A DNA stretch of 64,000 nucleotides from Prorocentrum cordatum. Its lineage: Eukaryota > Sar > Dinophyceae > Prorocentrales > Prorocentraceae. The position numbers and the translations under genes were made by a program. The notes beneath the pieces were generated by a model, which saw only the letters and a list, made by a program, of their open reading frames with translations, was not told the DNA's origin and did not search any database. The stretch is from contig CAUYUJ010004558.1 in assembly GCA_963575745.1 (NCBI GenBank), positions 398,791-462,790 on the forward strand, given 5' to 3'. Positions 55,649 through 64,000 of the stretch are shown here, in pieces (position 1 is the stretch's first letter; every line of letters begins with the position of its first letter).

Positions 55649-57048
55649 ATGGCCGCAGTAACTGATGAGTCACGCGGCGAGGCGGCTGTGGGGGCCATGC
55701 AGGAGGAGCCGGCCGATGGCGATATGTCGAATGCGGACGAGGGCAGCACCATCATACATCTGCAGCCGCCGCCAGAACTGGAAGAGCCCACCGTCGCAGT
55801 CGCCCCCTCCGATCGGGGCGCGGACGCTAACGGCGACGTCGCCGCAAGCACGACGTTTCAGTTGATGACGCCGCCGGCGCCCCCAGAGGCTGACGCTGAC
55901 AACGACGTCGCCGAAAGCACGATGATTCAGCCGATGCCGCCGCCGCGGGAGGTTCCCCCAGAGGCGGACGCTGACGGCCACGTCGTCGACAGCATGACGA
56001 TTCAGCTTATGCCGCCGCCGAGGGAGGTGCCCCTGGAGGCGGACGCCTGCGGCGACCTCGCCGACAGCACGACGATTCAGCTGATGCCGCCGCCGCGGGA
56101 AGGGCCCTTGGAGGCGGACCCGGAAGATGACGGCGACTTCCCCGAAAGCACGACGATACAGCTGATGCCGCCGCCGCGGGAGGCCCCTCCCGAGGCGAAC
56201 GCTTGCGCCGGCCTCGCCGAAAGCACGGCGATACCATTGATGCTGCCGCCGCGGGAGGCGCCCGCAGAGGGAGCCGACCCCCCCCTCGGTGAGCTCGACG
56301 GCGGCACCACGGCCCCCTCCGTGGAGCCAGACGGCGATAGCCTCGCGCCGCCGAAGGCGCCAGAGCCGCCGGTGGCGGAGGAGCCTTGCGGGGGGGCTGG
56401 CCTCGCCCTGGGCGTGGAGCACGGCAGCGGCCATGCCGCCTCTTCCGTGAAGCCGGACAAGCTGCCGGAGCACACGCCGCTGGAGAAGGCCAGCAGCGGG
56501 ACGCACAGCGACTGGCTTGTACCGCTGACGCTGCCCCAACAGCTGCCTGTCCAGGAGCCGTCCGAGGCAGGCAACGGTGCCGCCGAGGGGCCGTGGGCGT
56601 CTCCCACCGCGACGGGGCAGGCGCCGCCACCCGCGCCAATCTCGCCCACCGGCCCCATGAGCGCCGCCCCCGCCGAGGCCCTGACGCCCCCGGCCGCGCT
56701 CGCAGTGGAGCCTTCTCTGGCCTCGGCTGGAGGCTGGAGCCCTGGCGACGCCGCCGGCGCCGAGGGCGGCGACCTCACGGGGGCCCGCCAAGCGGTGCCC
56801 AAGGCCGTGGCGGGCAGCAGCCGAAGGAGGGCCTCGTCCAGAGCACGGACCGCAGGCGGCGGCCCCCGGCCGGGCACCGCAGGAGAGCCGGCGCCCAGCA
56901 GCGAGGCGGTCGGGTGGGCCGGCGGGCCTGCCGAGCGGGAGGAGTCGTACGTCATGGGCCCCGCAGCCTCCTCCGGCCCGGCAGGCACCGCCCCCCCCTC
57001 TGGCGACGGGCGCCGCTGGGGCAGCTGGACGAGCCAGGAGAGGGAAAA
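55649..57048 (+). CDS. Gene C exon 1, acidic tandem-repeat region
   Basis: ATG at 55649 opens an uninterrupted frame of 466 codons. Residues about 33-210 are about six to seven repeats of ~26 residues with the consensus STTIQLMPPPREAPLEADA, a (G/D)D(L/V)AE stretch, then the next STTIQ. The repeats differ at synonymous and some replacement sites, so they are old enough to have diverged but still conserved in protein. The rest is Pro/Ala/Glu-rich and probably disordered, ending in a charged RRWGSWTSQEREK. A GC donor (AAAA|GCGGCA) at 57049 leaves phase 2, and joins in frame to 57452. Function unknown; a regulatory or scaffold segment in front of the EF-hands is likely. Confidence 0.75.
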
Positions 57049-57069
57049 GCGGCATGAAAGCAGAGACTG

Positions 57070-57170
57070 TTGGAGATCCGCGCGGGTTTCTCGGATCGGC
57101 GCCGGAATCTCCTCCCTTCGCCGCCCGCGAGGCCCAGTGCCGATCCAAGAAATCTGCTCGAAGATCGTGA
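57070..57170 (+). mobile_element. TIR-C element in gene C intron
   Basis: The left arm GAGATCCGCGCGGGTTTCTC runs on into GGATCGGCGCCGG. The right arm CCAGTGCCGATCCAAGAAAT runs on into CTGCTCGAAGATCGTGAACG. The inner spacer is only about 25 bases. The arms are inverted repeats of more than 30 bases with several mismatches. Confidence 0.7.
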
Positions 57171-57410
57171 ACGTTCTCTTATTCGGCGTTCCGACAATGA
57201 TCGGAAGGGGGAAAGCGGGGGGGGGGGGGGTCCTGGCTCCGGACCTTTGCTTAATGCGACTGCTTGCAAAAAATGCGTCCTATGAGAAGACACCACCTGC
57301 TTGGAACAGGCGCCCAAAACAGCCAAGATCTACTCCATGGGGTGGGTGGAGGGAGGGGGTGCGAGGGCCCGCGCCGACGGGCAAAACAATGCAGAAAACG
57401 ATCACATCCG
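57160..57410 (+). repeat. DR-I dispersed repeat in gene C intron
   Basis: GTGAACGTTCTCTTATTCGG, GACTGCTTGCAAAAAATGCG, GGAACAGGCGCCC, ATCTACTCCATGGGG, GAGGGCCCGCGCCGACGGGC and AACGATCACATCC. The reverse complement of 8078-8295 matches in order. Its left end coincides with the right end of the TIR-C copy. Confidence 0.7.
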
Positions 57411-57451
57411 AAAGCTTGCGTTTATGACGCTGTTCCTTCTTCTGCGAGCAG

Positions 57452-58331
57452 CCTGGTTCGGCCCCTGCTCGGTCTCCACGGGCCCGAGAGGTCCTGCAGG
57501 CGCAGCACGGCTGCCAAGAGCCAGCCGGCACCCAGGAGCCTCTGCGGCCGGCAGCGGCTCGACGTGCGGCAGGCCTTCAACGCCCGCGAGCTGGGGGCCG
57601 CGCAGCTCATGCGCAGGTACGACGTGGACAGGAGTGGCGTGCTCGAGCACGAGGAGCTCAGGCACCTGCTCGAGGACTGCAAGGGCGGCGCTCCAGCCAG
57701 GGAGCACGACGTGAGGAGCGTGCTGCGGATCGCGGACGCGGACCACAATGGCAAGATCTCCTCCGACGAGGTGTTGCCAGCTGTAAGGGCATGGTACGCG
57801 TTCAACTACATGCCCAAATCGGTTGGTGTCAGCCTTACCCGGTATGGTATCGGCGATGGGCCGTTGCCATCGGTGCAGCTCTTGAAGGAGTTGCTCGAGA
57901 CGCTGAACGATTCCCTCCCTGTGCCCGAGGAGGAGGTGATGCACGTGAGGGAGGTGGCGATAGGCCTGGGTGCCACCGAGGCGCACGTCTCCGTAGAGCA
58001 GATCCGCATGGCGATTGCGACCTGGTACATGCACGTGGATCGGGAGGAGACAAGCCGGGCGCAGCTGATGGGCCATGCGCACAACTCCATCGTGCGGGGC
58101 ATATCGGATCGCCTGGCCGTGGCGCTCCACGGCGGCGCTGGCGGTGACACCGCACGGTTCGCCGGGCCCAGGCAGGATCGCCCGGCGAGGCCCCTCGTAG
58201 AGCTGTGGCCCGTGGCGCTCCTGGGCTCGCTGTCCCTGGCGCTCTCGGCTGCGACGGTGTGGGTGGCCAAGAGGTACCAGAGCGAGACCTGCGAGGAGTC
58301 GCTGAACTACATCCAGAGAGGGGCCAGCTGA
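57452..58331 (+). CDS. Gene C exon 2, two EF-hands and C-terminal membrane anchor
   Basis: In the joined protein (about 759 residues) this exon holds two canonical EF-hand loops. YDVDRSGVLEHEEL is at about residue 524 (Asp, Asp, Ser, Glu-9 and Glu-12 present), and ADADHNGKISSDEV at about 562 (Asp, Asp, Asn, Ser, Glu-12). Both should bind calcium. A second helical region follows (LKELLETLNDSLPVPEEEVM, VSVEQIRMAIATWYMHVDRE), perhaps a degenerate EF-hand pair. LVELWPVALLGSLSLALSAA then TVWVAKRY (about 714-742) is a single membrane helix, leaving a short tail. This predicts a tail-anchored calcium sensor, with the repeats and EF-hands on the cytosolic side. The stop is TGA at 58329-58331. Confidence 0.8.
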
Positions 58332-58359
58332 GACAGCGGCGGCCCTCCCGCCCAGCCCA

Positions 58360-58515
58360 CGGCCCCGCAGATCAATCCCCGGACCGGACCCCTCCCCGGG
58401 GGTCCGTCCTCACCCGTTCTTCGAGGCGGATCCTGCCGTGGCGACGAGAAGCCTCCAGCAGGCCCAGCGAGGACGGCAAACGCCAGGGAAGGCCGCCGTT
58501 GTCTCGACGGGCCCT
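58360..58515 (-). repeat. DR-D dispersed repeat, best copy
   Basis: Its reverse complement aligns with 7695-7850 along about 155 bases (GTCGAGACAACGGCGGCC, GAGGCTTCTCGTCGCCACGG, GGGGAGGGGTCCGG). It separates the EF-hand exon from the next membrane exon. Confidence 0.7.
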
Positions 58516-58574
58516 CCTCCGGCACATCCTCTACTGGACAGGCGTCGTCTCCCTGCTGACCACTCTGTGCGCAG

Positions 58575-58756
58575 GCGTCGCAGAGGTCTCCCGCCAGCGC
58601 GCGTGCGCGCAGGTGGCGTGCTTCATGCTCTCCCCGACGCTCCTGCTGGCGTGCGTGCTGCTGGGCGAGCTCGTCACGGGCCTCTCCTGGACGGTGCGCA
58701 GCTCCCCCAGCCAGTGCGGCGTGGTGCTGTGGGAGATGTGCAACGTCGTGTACAAG
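58575..58756 (+). CDS. Gene D exon, membrane segments (ACFMLSPTLLLACVLLGELV)
   Basis: After the acceptor CTGTGCGCAG the frame reads VAEVSRQRACAQVACFMLSP, TLLLACVLLGELVTGLSWTV, RSSPSQCGVVLWEMCNVVYK. One clear membrane helix and a Cys-rich loop are seen. The frame is also open upstream from about 58517 (HILYWTGVVSLLTTLCAG), which would add a second helix if the exon starts earlier. A GC donor (AAG|GCGTCG) at 58757 in phase 0 joins to the exon at 59298. The relation to gene C is unclear: the phases do not connect simply. Confidence 0.55.
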
Positions 58757-58778
58757 GCGTCGAATTAGAAGCGCTGGG

Positions 58779-58920
58779 TAAACGTAAATCGTCGGAGCCC
58801 CGCGCGGATTCCTTGAATCTGCGCTGAGGCCACCCCTGGCGGCGCCTTCGGCGCCGCCCCCGGCTCTTGGTCCAGCGCCGACCCAAGAGATCCGCGCGGA
58901 CCTCCGAAAGTGTATGCTTA
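58779..58920 (+). mobile_element. TIR-C element, best full-length copy (142 bp)
   Basis: The left arm TAAACGTAAATCGTCGGAGC is continued by CCCGCGCGGATTCCTTGAAT. The right arm reads CCAGCGCCGACCCAAGAGAT, CCGCGCGGACCTCCGAAAG and TGTATGCTTA. The arms are ~48-base inverted repeats. The centre is a GGCGGCGCCTTCGGCGCCGCC palindrome. No coding capacity. Termini TAA...TTA. Confidence 0.8.
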
Positions 58921-59065
58921 TTCCGTCCGCCCAGCCCAGATGCGCTCAAAATCGATCCCTGGACCCCTCCTGAGGTTCATCCTGACCCGTTTTCCGAGGC
59001 GGATCCCGCGGTGGCGACGAGAAGCCTCCAGGAGGCCCCCAGGAGCACGAAAAACGCCAGAGGCA

Positions 59066-59290
59066 TCATGAACATAAAATTTTCGGATGCCCGCGCGGAT
59101 TTCTTGGATCGGCGAGGGGCCCACGTCTCCACCAGTGCGCTCGGCACGATGGGGAGGCGACGTGGGGAGGGGGCAACCCCAGCGCCGACCCAGGAAATCT
59201 GCGCAAACGCGCCGTCAGGGGGGTCCAGCGCCGATCCCAAACTTCCGCGCGGACTTCCCAATGTTCACCTTTATGCGGTTTTTTTGCTCC
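59066..59290 (+). mobile_element. TIR-C element, expanded copy supplying a splice acceptor
   Basis: The left end ACATAAAATTTTCGGATGCC, CGCGCGGATTTCTTGGATCG matches the family. CCAGCGCCGACCCAGGAAATC occurs at 59189, and a second CCAGCGCCGATCCCAAACTTC at 59225 is followed by CGCGCGGACTTCCCAATG. So the right half is duplicated. It ends in TTTATGCGGTTTTTTTGCTC, CTCTGAAG. Confidence 0.7.
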
Positions 59291-59297
59291 TCTGAAG

Positions 59298-59417
59298 GTG
59301 GTGCCCGCGCTGTCGCTGGCGACCATGCTGTGCGGGCCCTGCTGCGCGTACTGCGTCCTGCACGGCGCCGCGGTGGCGGAGCTGCGGCACGCCGAGGAGG
59401 GCCTGAGGGAGCCTTGA
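59298..59417 (+). CDS. Gene D terminal exon (VVPALSLATMLCGPCCAYCV)
   Basis: Phase-0 exon reading VVPALSLATMLCGPCCAYCV, LHGAAVAELRHAEEGLREP and a TGA at 59415-59417. It contains a hydrophobic, Cys-rich segment that could be a membrane helix, and a charged C-terminal tail. Joined to the exon ending 58756 it gives ...CNVVYKVVPALSLATM. A small multi-pass membrane protein is likely. No family is recognised. Confidence 0.55.
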   Translation: MVPALSLATMLCGPCCAYCVLHGAAVAELRHAEEGLREP

Positions 59418-59738
59418 GGCCGGCCCTGGGCGCCTCGGGCCCTGTGCGGCGTCTCGTCGGGAAGCCGAGAAGAGTGTGCCTCGTGTGTCGGAGACAGGGG
59501 CTTCCTCCCCTCCCCATCTTCTGGGACGGTGGCCAATTCGCTACCACGGCGGCCCCCGTCTAGTTGGCTCATCCGCCTGTGCAGACGACCCCTGCCTAGC
59601 CGCCGACGAAAAAGTGTCGGATACCGGGATCGAACTTCGGCGGCCTCGCCCAGCCTGACTTTGACTCTGCGAGCGCTCAAGAGGCTCCCGCCCCAGCTTG
59701 CGTGCGACGGATCATGTGCGCGTGCGGTGCGCCGTGTT
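59418..59738 (+). other. 3' flank of gene D
   Basis: No exon called. ATACCGGGATCGAACTTCGGC near 59620 faintly resembles a tRNA T-arm, but there is no cloverleaf. Confidence 0.35.
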
Positions 59739-59972
59739 GGTAAGGCTTCGGCGCATAGGCAGCCTCCCCGGGTACTCCCAGTTGGCTTCAACAGGTTCCA
59801 AGAGTAGGCCAGGCCGGTCTCAGCACCTTGGCGCCGCCTCCATCGACGCCATTGGTGCGCTCCGCACCCCAGGGTTGGGGTGTCGAGACCGCCGCGGACT
59901 ATTCAAGGGACCTGCTGAGGCCAGCCAGAAGTATCGGGGAAGGTCTGTCTGCGCGCAACCCAAAGCCTTACC
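59739..59972 (+). mobile_element. TIR-G foldback element, copy 3 (234 bp)
   Basis: The left end GGTAAGGCTTCGGCGCATAG and right end GCGCGCAACCCAAAGCCTTACC are inverted repeats. Matching inner blocks with copy 1: AGTTGGCTTCAACAGG / AGTTGGCCTCAACAGG, AGAGTAGGCC / CGAGTAGGCC and GGTGTCGAGACC / GAAGCTGAGACC. Confidence 0.8.
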
Positions 59973-60300
59973 ACATGCTGCCCTGACGCCCTCCCAGCGA
60001 ATGGACGAGTGGAATGAGAGAGAGAGAGAGAAAGACACGTAAGCGGATGAACGCGAGCCACCGCAGACAATGAATGAATGAGTGGATGGATGAATGAATC
60101 AGTTAATTATTGACCAGAGGGTAGCCCCATTCAATCGTTGACCAAGCGTTCAGCCAATTGCAGTCGTTGGCGATCATGTATGGCATAAGCCGTTCGTCTA
60201 TCAGTTGATTCATGACCCCGCCAGTTTCATTCATGTCACATGACATGGATTCATTCATTCGCGACCTCATTCGTTAACTCACCCACGTATCCACACTCCT
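59973..60300 (+). repeat. GAATGAATGA-type short repeats
   Basis: GAGAGAGAGAGAAAG at 60018, then AATGAATGAATGAGTGGATGGATGAATG and TTCATTCATTCG. Forward and complementary ATTC words could pair. AT-rich, no exon recognised. Confidence 0.6.
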
Positions 60301-60664
60301 CATCTGACCCTTCTCACCTCGCCAGTGCTACCTCTTTGCACTTATCTTCTCATCATGCGTTTGCAGGCGCGGTCGATGAGTAGATCGACGTTGTGTAATC
60401 GAAGGCAGCCTTTTGCCCTCTGGCATGCCTGTACCACGTTGCCAGATGAAGAGTCTTGCAGCCTCTTGGATATCCACTGCCTCCTGCCGCGACCGAACGT
60501 ATCCGCCCAGCCCCCCCGGTCCCGCCTCGGCCCGCGAGCGTCTCGCTCTGTCGCGAAGGCCGTCCGCGGACCTGAGGTCGAGTCGTGGGCGGCGCTTGGA
60601 CAGGCAACGGACACTCCGTCTCCTCTCGAGGGCCGAACAACCGGCAGGAGCATCAACCGTTCTG

Positions 60665-60805
60665 ATGTTTTTACGCGGATTTCTTGGGCGAGCGTTGCAC
60701 GCCCTCTTCCCATATCATCTCAGCGTGCGGAGCGCACTGGTGGGCAGGTAGATCCAGCGCCGACCCAAGAAATCCGCGTGGACCTCTGAAGGTTTGTGTA
60801 TCGCA
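60665..60805 (+). mobile_element. TIR-C element copy
   Basis: The left end TTTTTACGCGGATTTCTTGG and right end CCAGCGCCGACCCAAGAAAT, CCGCGTGGACCTCTGAAGG are inverted repeats. The interior is not the usual GC palindrome but an unrelated stretch (CACGCCCTCTTCCCATATCA). It lies 5' of a possible membrane exon. Confidence 0.7.
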
Positions 60806-60844
60806 CTTTCGTGCGCGTCTTCTATCCTCACCCCTCCCCCTCCC

Positions 60845-61225
60845 CCCCTGGCATCGTCCACGCATCCTGGGTTTACTCTGGTCGCCGTTCCTCATACTCT
60901 TGACGAGAGCTGGCGTCGCTTTGCTGGTGCTGGCCAGCAGAGCTGCATGCAGCGATCCAGTGGGATTCGGAGGCACAGAAGCTACCGCTGGCTGCCCCCT
61001 TGTCCTTCTCCACGTCCTCTCCCCCCCCCTCCCTCACCCCGAAGCGGCACGCCCAAGTTTACGCGCCTGCTGGAACCTTCTCCCACCCGGAGAACGAGAA
61101 CGCATGAAGGCATGGAAGCTTGGTCAGAGGCAGGCTGTCCCACATACAGGGCGGGCCCCCGCTCTGCAAGAGGAGGGAGAGGATGCCGCCGACGACAACG
61201 AGAACGACTGCGACGCAGACCCCCT
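60845..61225 (+). CDS. Possible exon (RILGLLWSPFLILLTRAGVA)
   Basis: The frame reads RILGLLWSPFLILLTRAGVA, LLVLASRAACSDPVGFGG, later PEAARPSLRACWNLLPPGER, ERMKAWKLGQRQAVPHTGRA and an acidic end before (ATC)n. The first part could be a membrane helix. The second is ordinary hydrophilic protein. An acceptor near CACGCATCCTGG is not clear. It follows a TIR-C copy at 60665-60805, consistent with intron-exon order, and could be a further exon of gene D or a separate gene. Confidence 0.35.
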
Positions 61226-61605
61226 ACCGTCATCAATATTATTATTATCATCATCATCAGCAGCAGCAGCAGCAGTATCAGCAGCATCAGCAGCATCATC
61301 ATCATCATCATTAGCAGTAGCATCAGCGTCATCACCACCATCATCATCCTAAGCATAATAAGCATTATCAGCATCATCAGCATCAGCATAAGAGCCATAG
61401 CCATACTCACAATCATCATCAGCATAGTCAAAATAATCAGCATCATCATACTCTTCCTCGTCCTCTTCCTCCTCCCCATCACCATCACAATCATCAGCAT
61501 CATCATCATCGTCGTCATCATCATCACGGGCATCACCATCACTAATCTAATCGTGGTAATCCTCAGCATCATGCTCATCATCAGTATCACTATCAAATGC
61601 TGGCA
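61226..61605. repeat. (ATC)n/(AGC)n tracts
   Basis: Imperfect ATC, AGC and ATT triplets with ATAAGC interruptions over ~370 bases. Artefact poly-Ile, Met, Ser, His and Asp frames on both strands. Confidence 0.9.
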
Positions 61606-61684
61606 CCGCTAAAGGGGTATACGACGGGTGGGGAGCAGCCGTGCACCACCGCCGTATTCTCACTCCGCAGCTACCGATAAAAAT

Positions 61685-61905
61685 CCTCATCACCATCATT
61701 AGCACAACAAACATCGCCACGATCATCCCCATCATCACCACCACCATCACCGCCACCACCATCACAATTATCGCCACCACCACCATCACCATGGAGGGAC
61801 AGGACGCCGCCGCAGCCAGCGACATCAACATCAACATCAACGGCAACGTCAACAACAATACCAACAACAACAACAATCACAACGAAACTGCAGTAACAAC
61901 AGCAA
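61685..61905 (+). repeat. (CACCAT)n and (CAACAA)n tracts
   Basis: ATCACCACCACCATCACC repeats, then ACATCAACATCAACATCAAC and AACAACAACAACAATC. A short island, GGAGGGACAGGACGCCGCCG, lies between. Confidence 0.9.
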
Positions 61906-62265
61906 CTACCATTCTTCCGTCCCAGCGCGGCAGAGGCAGTCCGCACGCGCGCTCGAGCGGGCCAGGAGACGGCAGGCGCTACCTGTCCGGCAGCAAGAGG
62001 TAGGGAGAAGGGCACGGGCGGGCGGCCGCGGGAGGGAAAAGAGAGGAGGAGCGGAGGGCGTTCACAGGGCGAGGTGCATCGCCGTGGAGCGGCCGGGGCG
62101 GCCAGCCAGAGCTGCATCACCCTGGCAGCGGGCGCGGGGCGGCATCACGGCCACCCCCAGGGGCTGGAGCAGAGGCTGCAGCACGCGAAGTGCAGGATGG
62201 ACAGCACAGGAGGAGGGCGCGCAGGTCCACGACGGGAGGATGTAGTCTCGCACTTGCAACGACAA
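61906..62265. other. Unassigned GC-rich sequence
   Basis: Possibly coding on either strand: minus has SWPARARVRTASAALGRKNG, plus has SSGPGDGRRYLSGSKR. No decisive feature. It is the left flank of MSE copy 3. Confidence 0.25.
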
Positions 62266-62269
62266 CAAC

Positions 62270-64000
62270 AGAAATTTGCCTGGCGAAGGACCCAACCATA
62301 TGCAGCTGTGAATACCGCAGTTATGAATATCATCTTCGCCCGCGCTCCCTATAGGGTCACGAACCGTGTAAGCGGCGTGCCGGCATGCGTGGCGGCGCAC
62401 ACCACGCGAGCGAAGACGATAGGTTTGTGTGCGACAGACCTGAGAGCGAGTGAGTCTGATTGTGGATGAGTCCGCGCGCGCGTGAGTCTACGTGCATAAA
62501 TGTCGACGCCCATGTCGGCGCGCCCCTCACGAGGATCGCGCCCGCTTCCTTCCCGTTCTTCTTCTCCCTTTTTGCCCGTGCACGCCCACGTCCAAGGCTG
62601 CGGGCGCGGCGCCGCACGGAGTCCCCGCGACGCGCGCCGGTCGCCCCGAAGGGGTCCCGGCGACGCGCGCGGGTCGTCCGTTGCGCGGAGCAGAGAGCGA
62701 GCAGGCTGGCTCCCGCCCGGGATGCGCGGCCCGCAAGTGGCTTGAATACGTCGAATACGATGGAAAACCTCCGAACACCGAACTTCGCCGCCATGCGAAC
62801 TCCGCCACTGGGCCGCCATGCGAGTACCGCCACGGAGACCTTAAGTGGAGATACCTGTGGGGTCACGGAACGCTGCACTGGGTGGTGGATGACGCCCGCG
62901 TGCGGTCCCACTGGGGCCTTCGGCGGGGCCCCCTATCGGGCCACGAAGCGTTGTACTGGGTGGTGGATGACGCACGCATGCGGTCCTACTTGGGCCTTCT
63001 GTGGAGCCCTCTATGGGGCCACGAAACGTTGTACTGGGTGGTGGATGACGCATGCGGGCGGTTCTATCGGAGCCTTTGGTGGAGCTCCCTATGGGGCCAC
63101 GAAGTGCTATGTTGGGTGGTGGATGACGCGCGCAGGCGTTCCCACTGGGGCTTTCGGTGGAGCTTCCTATGGGGCCACGAAGCGTTGTACTTGGTGGTGG
63201 ATGACGCGCGCGGGCGGTCCCACTGGGGTTTTCGGTGGAACTCCCGATGGGGTCACGAAACGCTGTACTGGGTGGTAGATGACGCACGCGGGCGGTCTCA
63301 CTGGGGCCTTCGGCGGAGCTCCCTTATGGGGCCACGAAACGCTGCCTTGGGTGGTGGATGACGCACGCGGGCGGTCCCACTGGGGCCTTCGGTGGAGCCC
63401 CCCATTATGGGGCCACGAAACGGTGTAGTGGATGGTGGATGACGCACGCGGTCCCACTGGAGCCTTCGGTGGAGCTCCCCATGGGGCCACGAAGTGTTGT
63501 ACTGGGTGGTGGATGACGCATGCGGGCGGTCCAACTGGAGCTTTCGGTGGAGTTCCCTATGAAGCCACGAAATGCTTCGCTGGGTGGTGGATGACGCACG
63601 CGGGCGGTCCCAGTGGGGCGTAAGGTGGAGTTCCCTATGGGGCCACGAAGCGCTATGCCGGGTGGTGGATGACGCATGCGGGCGGTCCCACTCGGCCCTT
63701 CGGTGGAGCTCCCTTATGGGGCCACGAAGCGCTGTACTGGGTGGTGGATGACGCATGCTGACGGTCCCAGTGGAGCCTTCGGTGGAGCCCCCCGTATGGG
63801 GCAACGAAATGTTGTGTTGGGTGGTGGATGACGCATGCGGGCGGTCCCAGTGGAGCCTTCGGTGGAGCTCCCCACAAGGCCACGAAATGAGGGAGGAGCG
63901 GGAAGAGGAGGAGCAGGAGGGAGGAGGAGGAAGGAAGAAAGGAGGGAGGGAACGCGGGGACCGTCTCTTCAAAACCAGGACCCAACACCACAGGATGGTT
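62270..64000 (+). mobile_element. MSE copy 3, truncated by the window end
   Basis: The 5' end TGGCGAAGGACCCAACCATA (62281-62300), TGCAGCTGTGAATACCGCAG and CATCTTCGCCCGCGCTCCC matches copy 2. A non-repetitive insert (62400-62860) follows. Then come about 12 units of ~88-90 bp with GGGTGGTGGATGACGCA, TCCCACTGGGGCCTTCGGTG and GAGCTCCCTATGGGGCCACG (62870-63890). Next is a purine tract (63890-63955), and the 3' end GTCTCTTCAAAACCAGGACC followed by CAACACCACAGGATGGTT, cut at base 64000. Unit sequence differs from copies 1 and 2 except for the GGGGCCTTCGGTGGAGCTCC core. Confidence 0.75.
62465..62860. other. Non-repetitive insert within MSE copy 3
   Basis: About 400 bases between the MSE 5' end and its array. 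GGCGACGCGCGC occurs twice (62616 region and 62650 region) with CCCCGCGACGCGCGCCGGTCG. Frames on both strands are open but biased. It could be cargo picked up by the element or an older insertion. Confidence 0.4.

Larger units (their letters stand above)
57049..57451 (+). other. Gene C GC-AG intron built from TIR-C and DR-I
   Basis: The 403-base intron starts GCGGCATGAAAG and ends CTTCTGCGAGCAG. Its first part is a TIR-C copy and its second part a DR-I copy (each listed), leaving little other sequence. Removing it joins exon 1 (leftover AA) to exon 2 (leading C) in frame. Confidence 0.65.
58757..59297 (+). other. Gene D GC-AG intron with two TIR-C copies and DR-D
   Basis: Starts GCGTCGAATT and ends TTGCTCCTCTGAAG. 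In order it holds a complete TIR-C copy (58779-58920), a DR-D fragment (58945-59065), and a second TIR-C copy (59066-59290) whose right end supplies the acceptor. Confidence 0.65.

Noticed and set aside
55649-57427. Reading the gene C ORF straight through to 57427
   Set aside because: Beyond 57048 the frame translates TIR-C and DR-I sequence; a phase-matched GC-AG intron joins the EF-hand exon instead.
58332-58574. Direct in-frame fusion of the EF-hand exon to the next membrane exon
   Set aside because: The obvious GC donor near 58319 leaves the wrong phase for the acceptor at 58575, and the EF-hand frame has its own stop after a complete membrane anchor.
59600-59660. tRNA-like GGGATCGAACTTC
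   Set aside because: Only a T-arm-like word; no acceptor stem or anticodon arm can be formed nearby.

Overview
ORGANISM. The window looks like nuclear DNA of a dinoflagellate. Four sequence features support this. (1) A 22-base match, with one mismatch, to the dinoflagellate trans-spliced leader lies at 20106-20127, directly upstream of a retrotransposon. (2) Coding exons are short, GC-rich and buried in very large repeat-filled introns. (3) Several exon pairs can be joined in frame only by using GC-AG as well as GT-AG introns. (4) Introns carry dispersed elements with terminal inverted repeats, like the 'introner' elements described from dinoflagellates. No bacterial operon, rRNA, tRNA or CRISPR signal was found. 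The species cannot be named from the sequence.

LAYOUT. 0.4-8.6 kb: exons of a large coiled-coil protein gene (gene A), with introns full of ~170-200 bp TIR elements and triplet repeats. 8.75-17.4 kb: three copies of a minisatellite-bearing element with conserved ends (called MSE here), a ~160 bp satellite (Sat-B) and scattered exons. 17.4-20.1 kb: intronic-type repeats, weak exons and hairpins. 20.1-24.7 kb: spliced-leader relict followed by a decayed LINE with ORF1, APE-type endonuclease and reverse transcriptase remnants. 24.7-31.5 kb: (TCC)n/(ATC)n tracts and degenerate tandem repeats. 31.6-34.5 kb: three adjacent intronless ORFs of unknown function. 34.7-37.1 kb: tandem and inverted repeats. 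38.0-39.65 kb: an intronless FkbM-type methyltransferase ORF in an AT-richer island. 40-44.7 kb: minisatellites, (GGA)n tracts, repeat copies. 44.9-46.4 kb: a secreted or membrane protein gene, one of whose introns is a single TIR element. 47.4-48.2 kb: two exons of a cyclic-nucleotide phosphodiesterase. 48.2-52.8 kb: poly(A), (TA)n, minisatellites and a second, inverted Sat-B array. 55.6-58.3 kb: a two-exon gene encoding a tandem-repeat protein with two EF-hands and a membrane anchor. 58.5-59.4 kb: exons of a small multi-pass membrane protein. 59.4-64.0 kb: MITE-like copies, (ATC)n and a fourth large MSE cut by the window end.

HOW THE PARTS RELATE. No shared pathway is visible. EF-hand, phosphodiesterase and FkbM proteins suggest calcium and cyclic-nucleotide signalling and O-methylation, but neighbouring genes appear independent. 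The unifying signal is mobile DNA that builds introns. Family TIR-C forms one complete GC-AG intron with an apparent 5 bp target duplication. Families TIR-A, DR-D, DR-E and DR-I also sit between exons. Exon borders given here are inferred from reading frame and splice dinucleotides and need transcript support.
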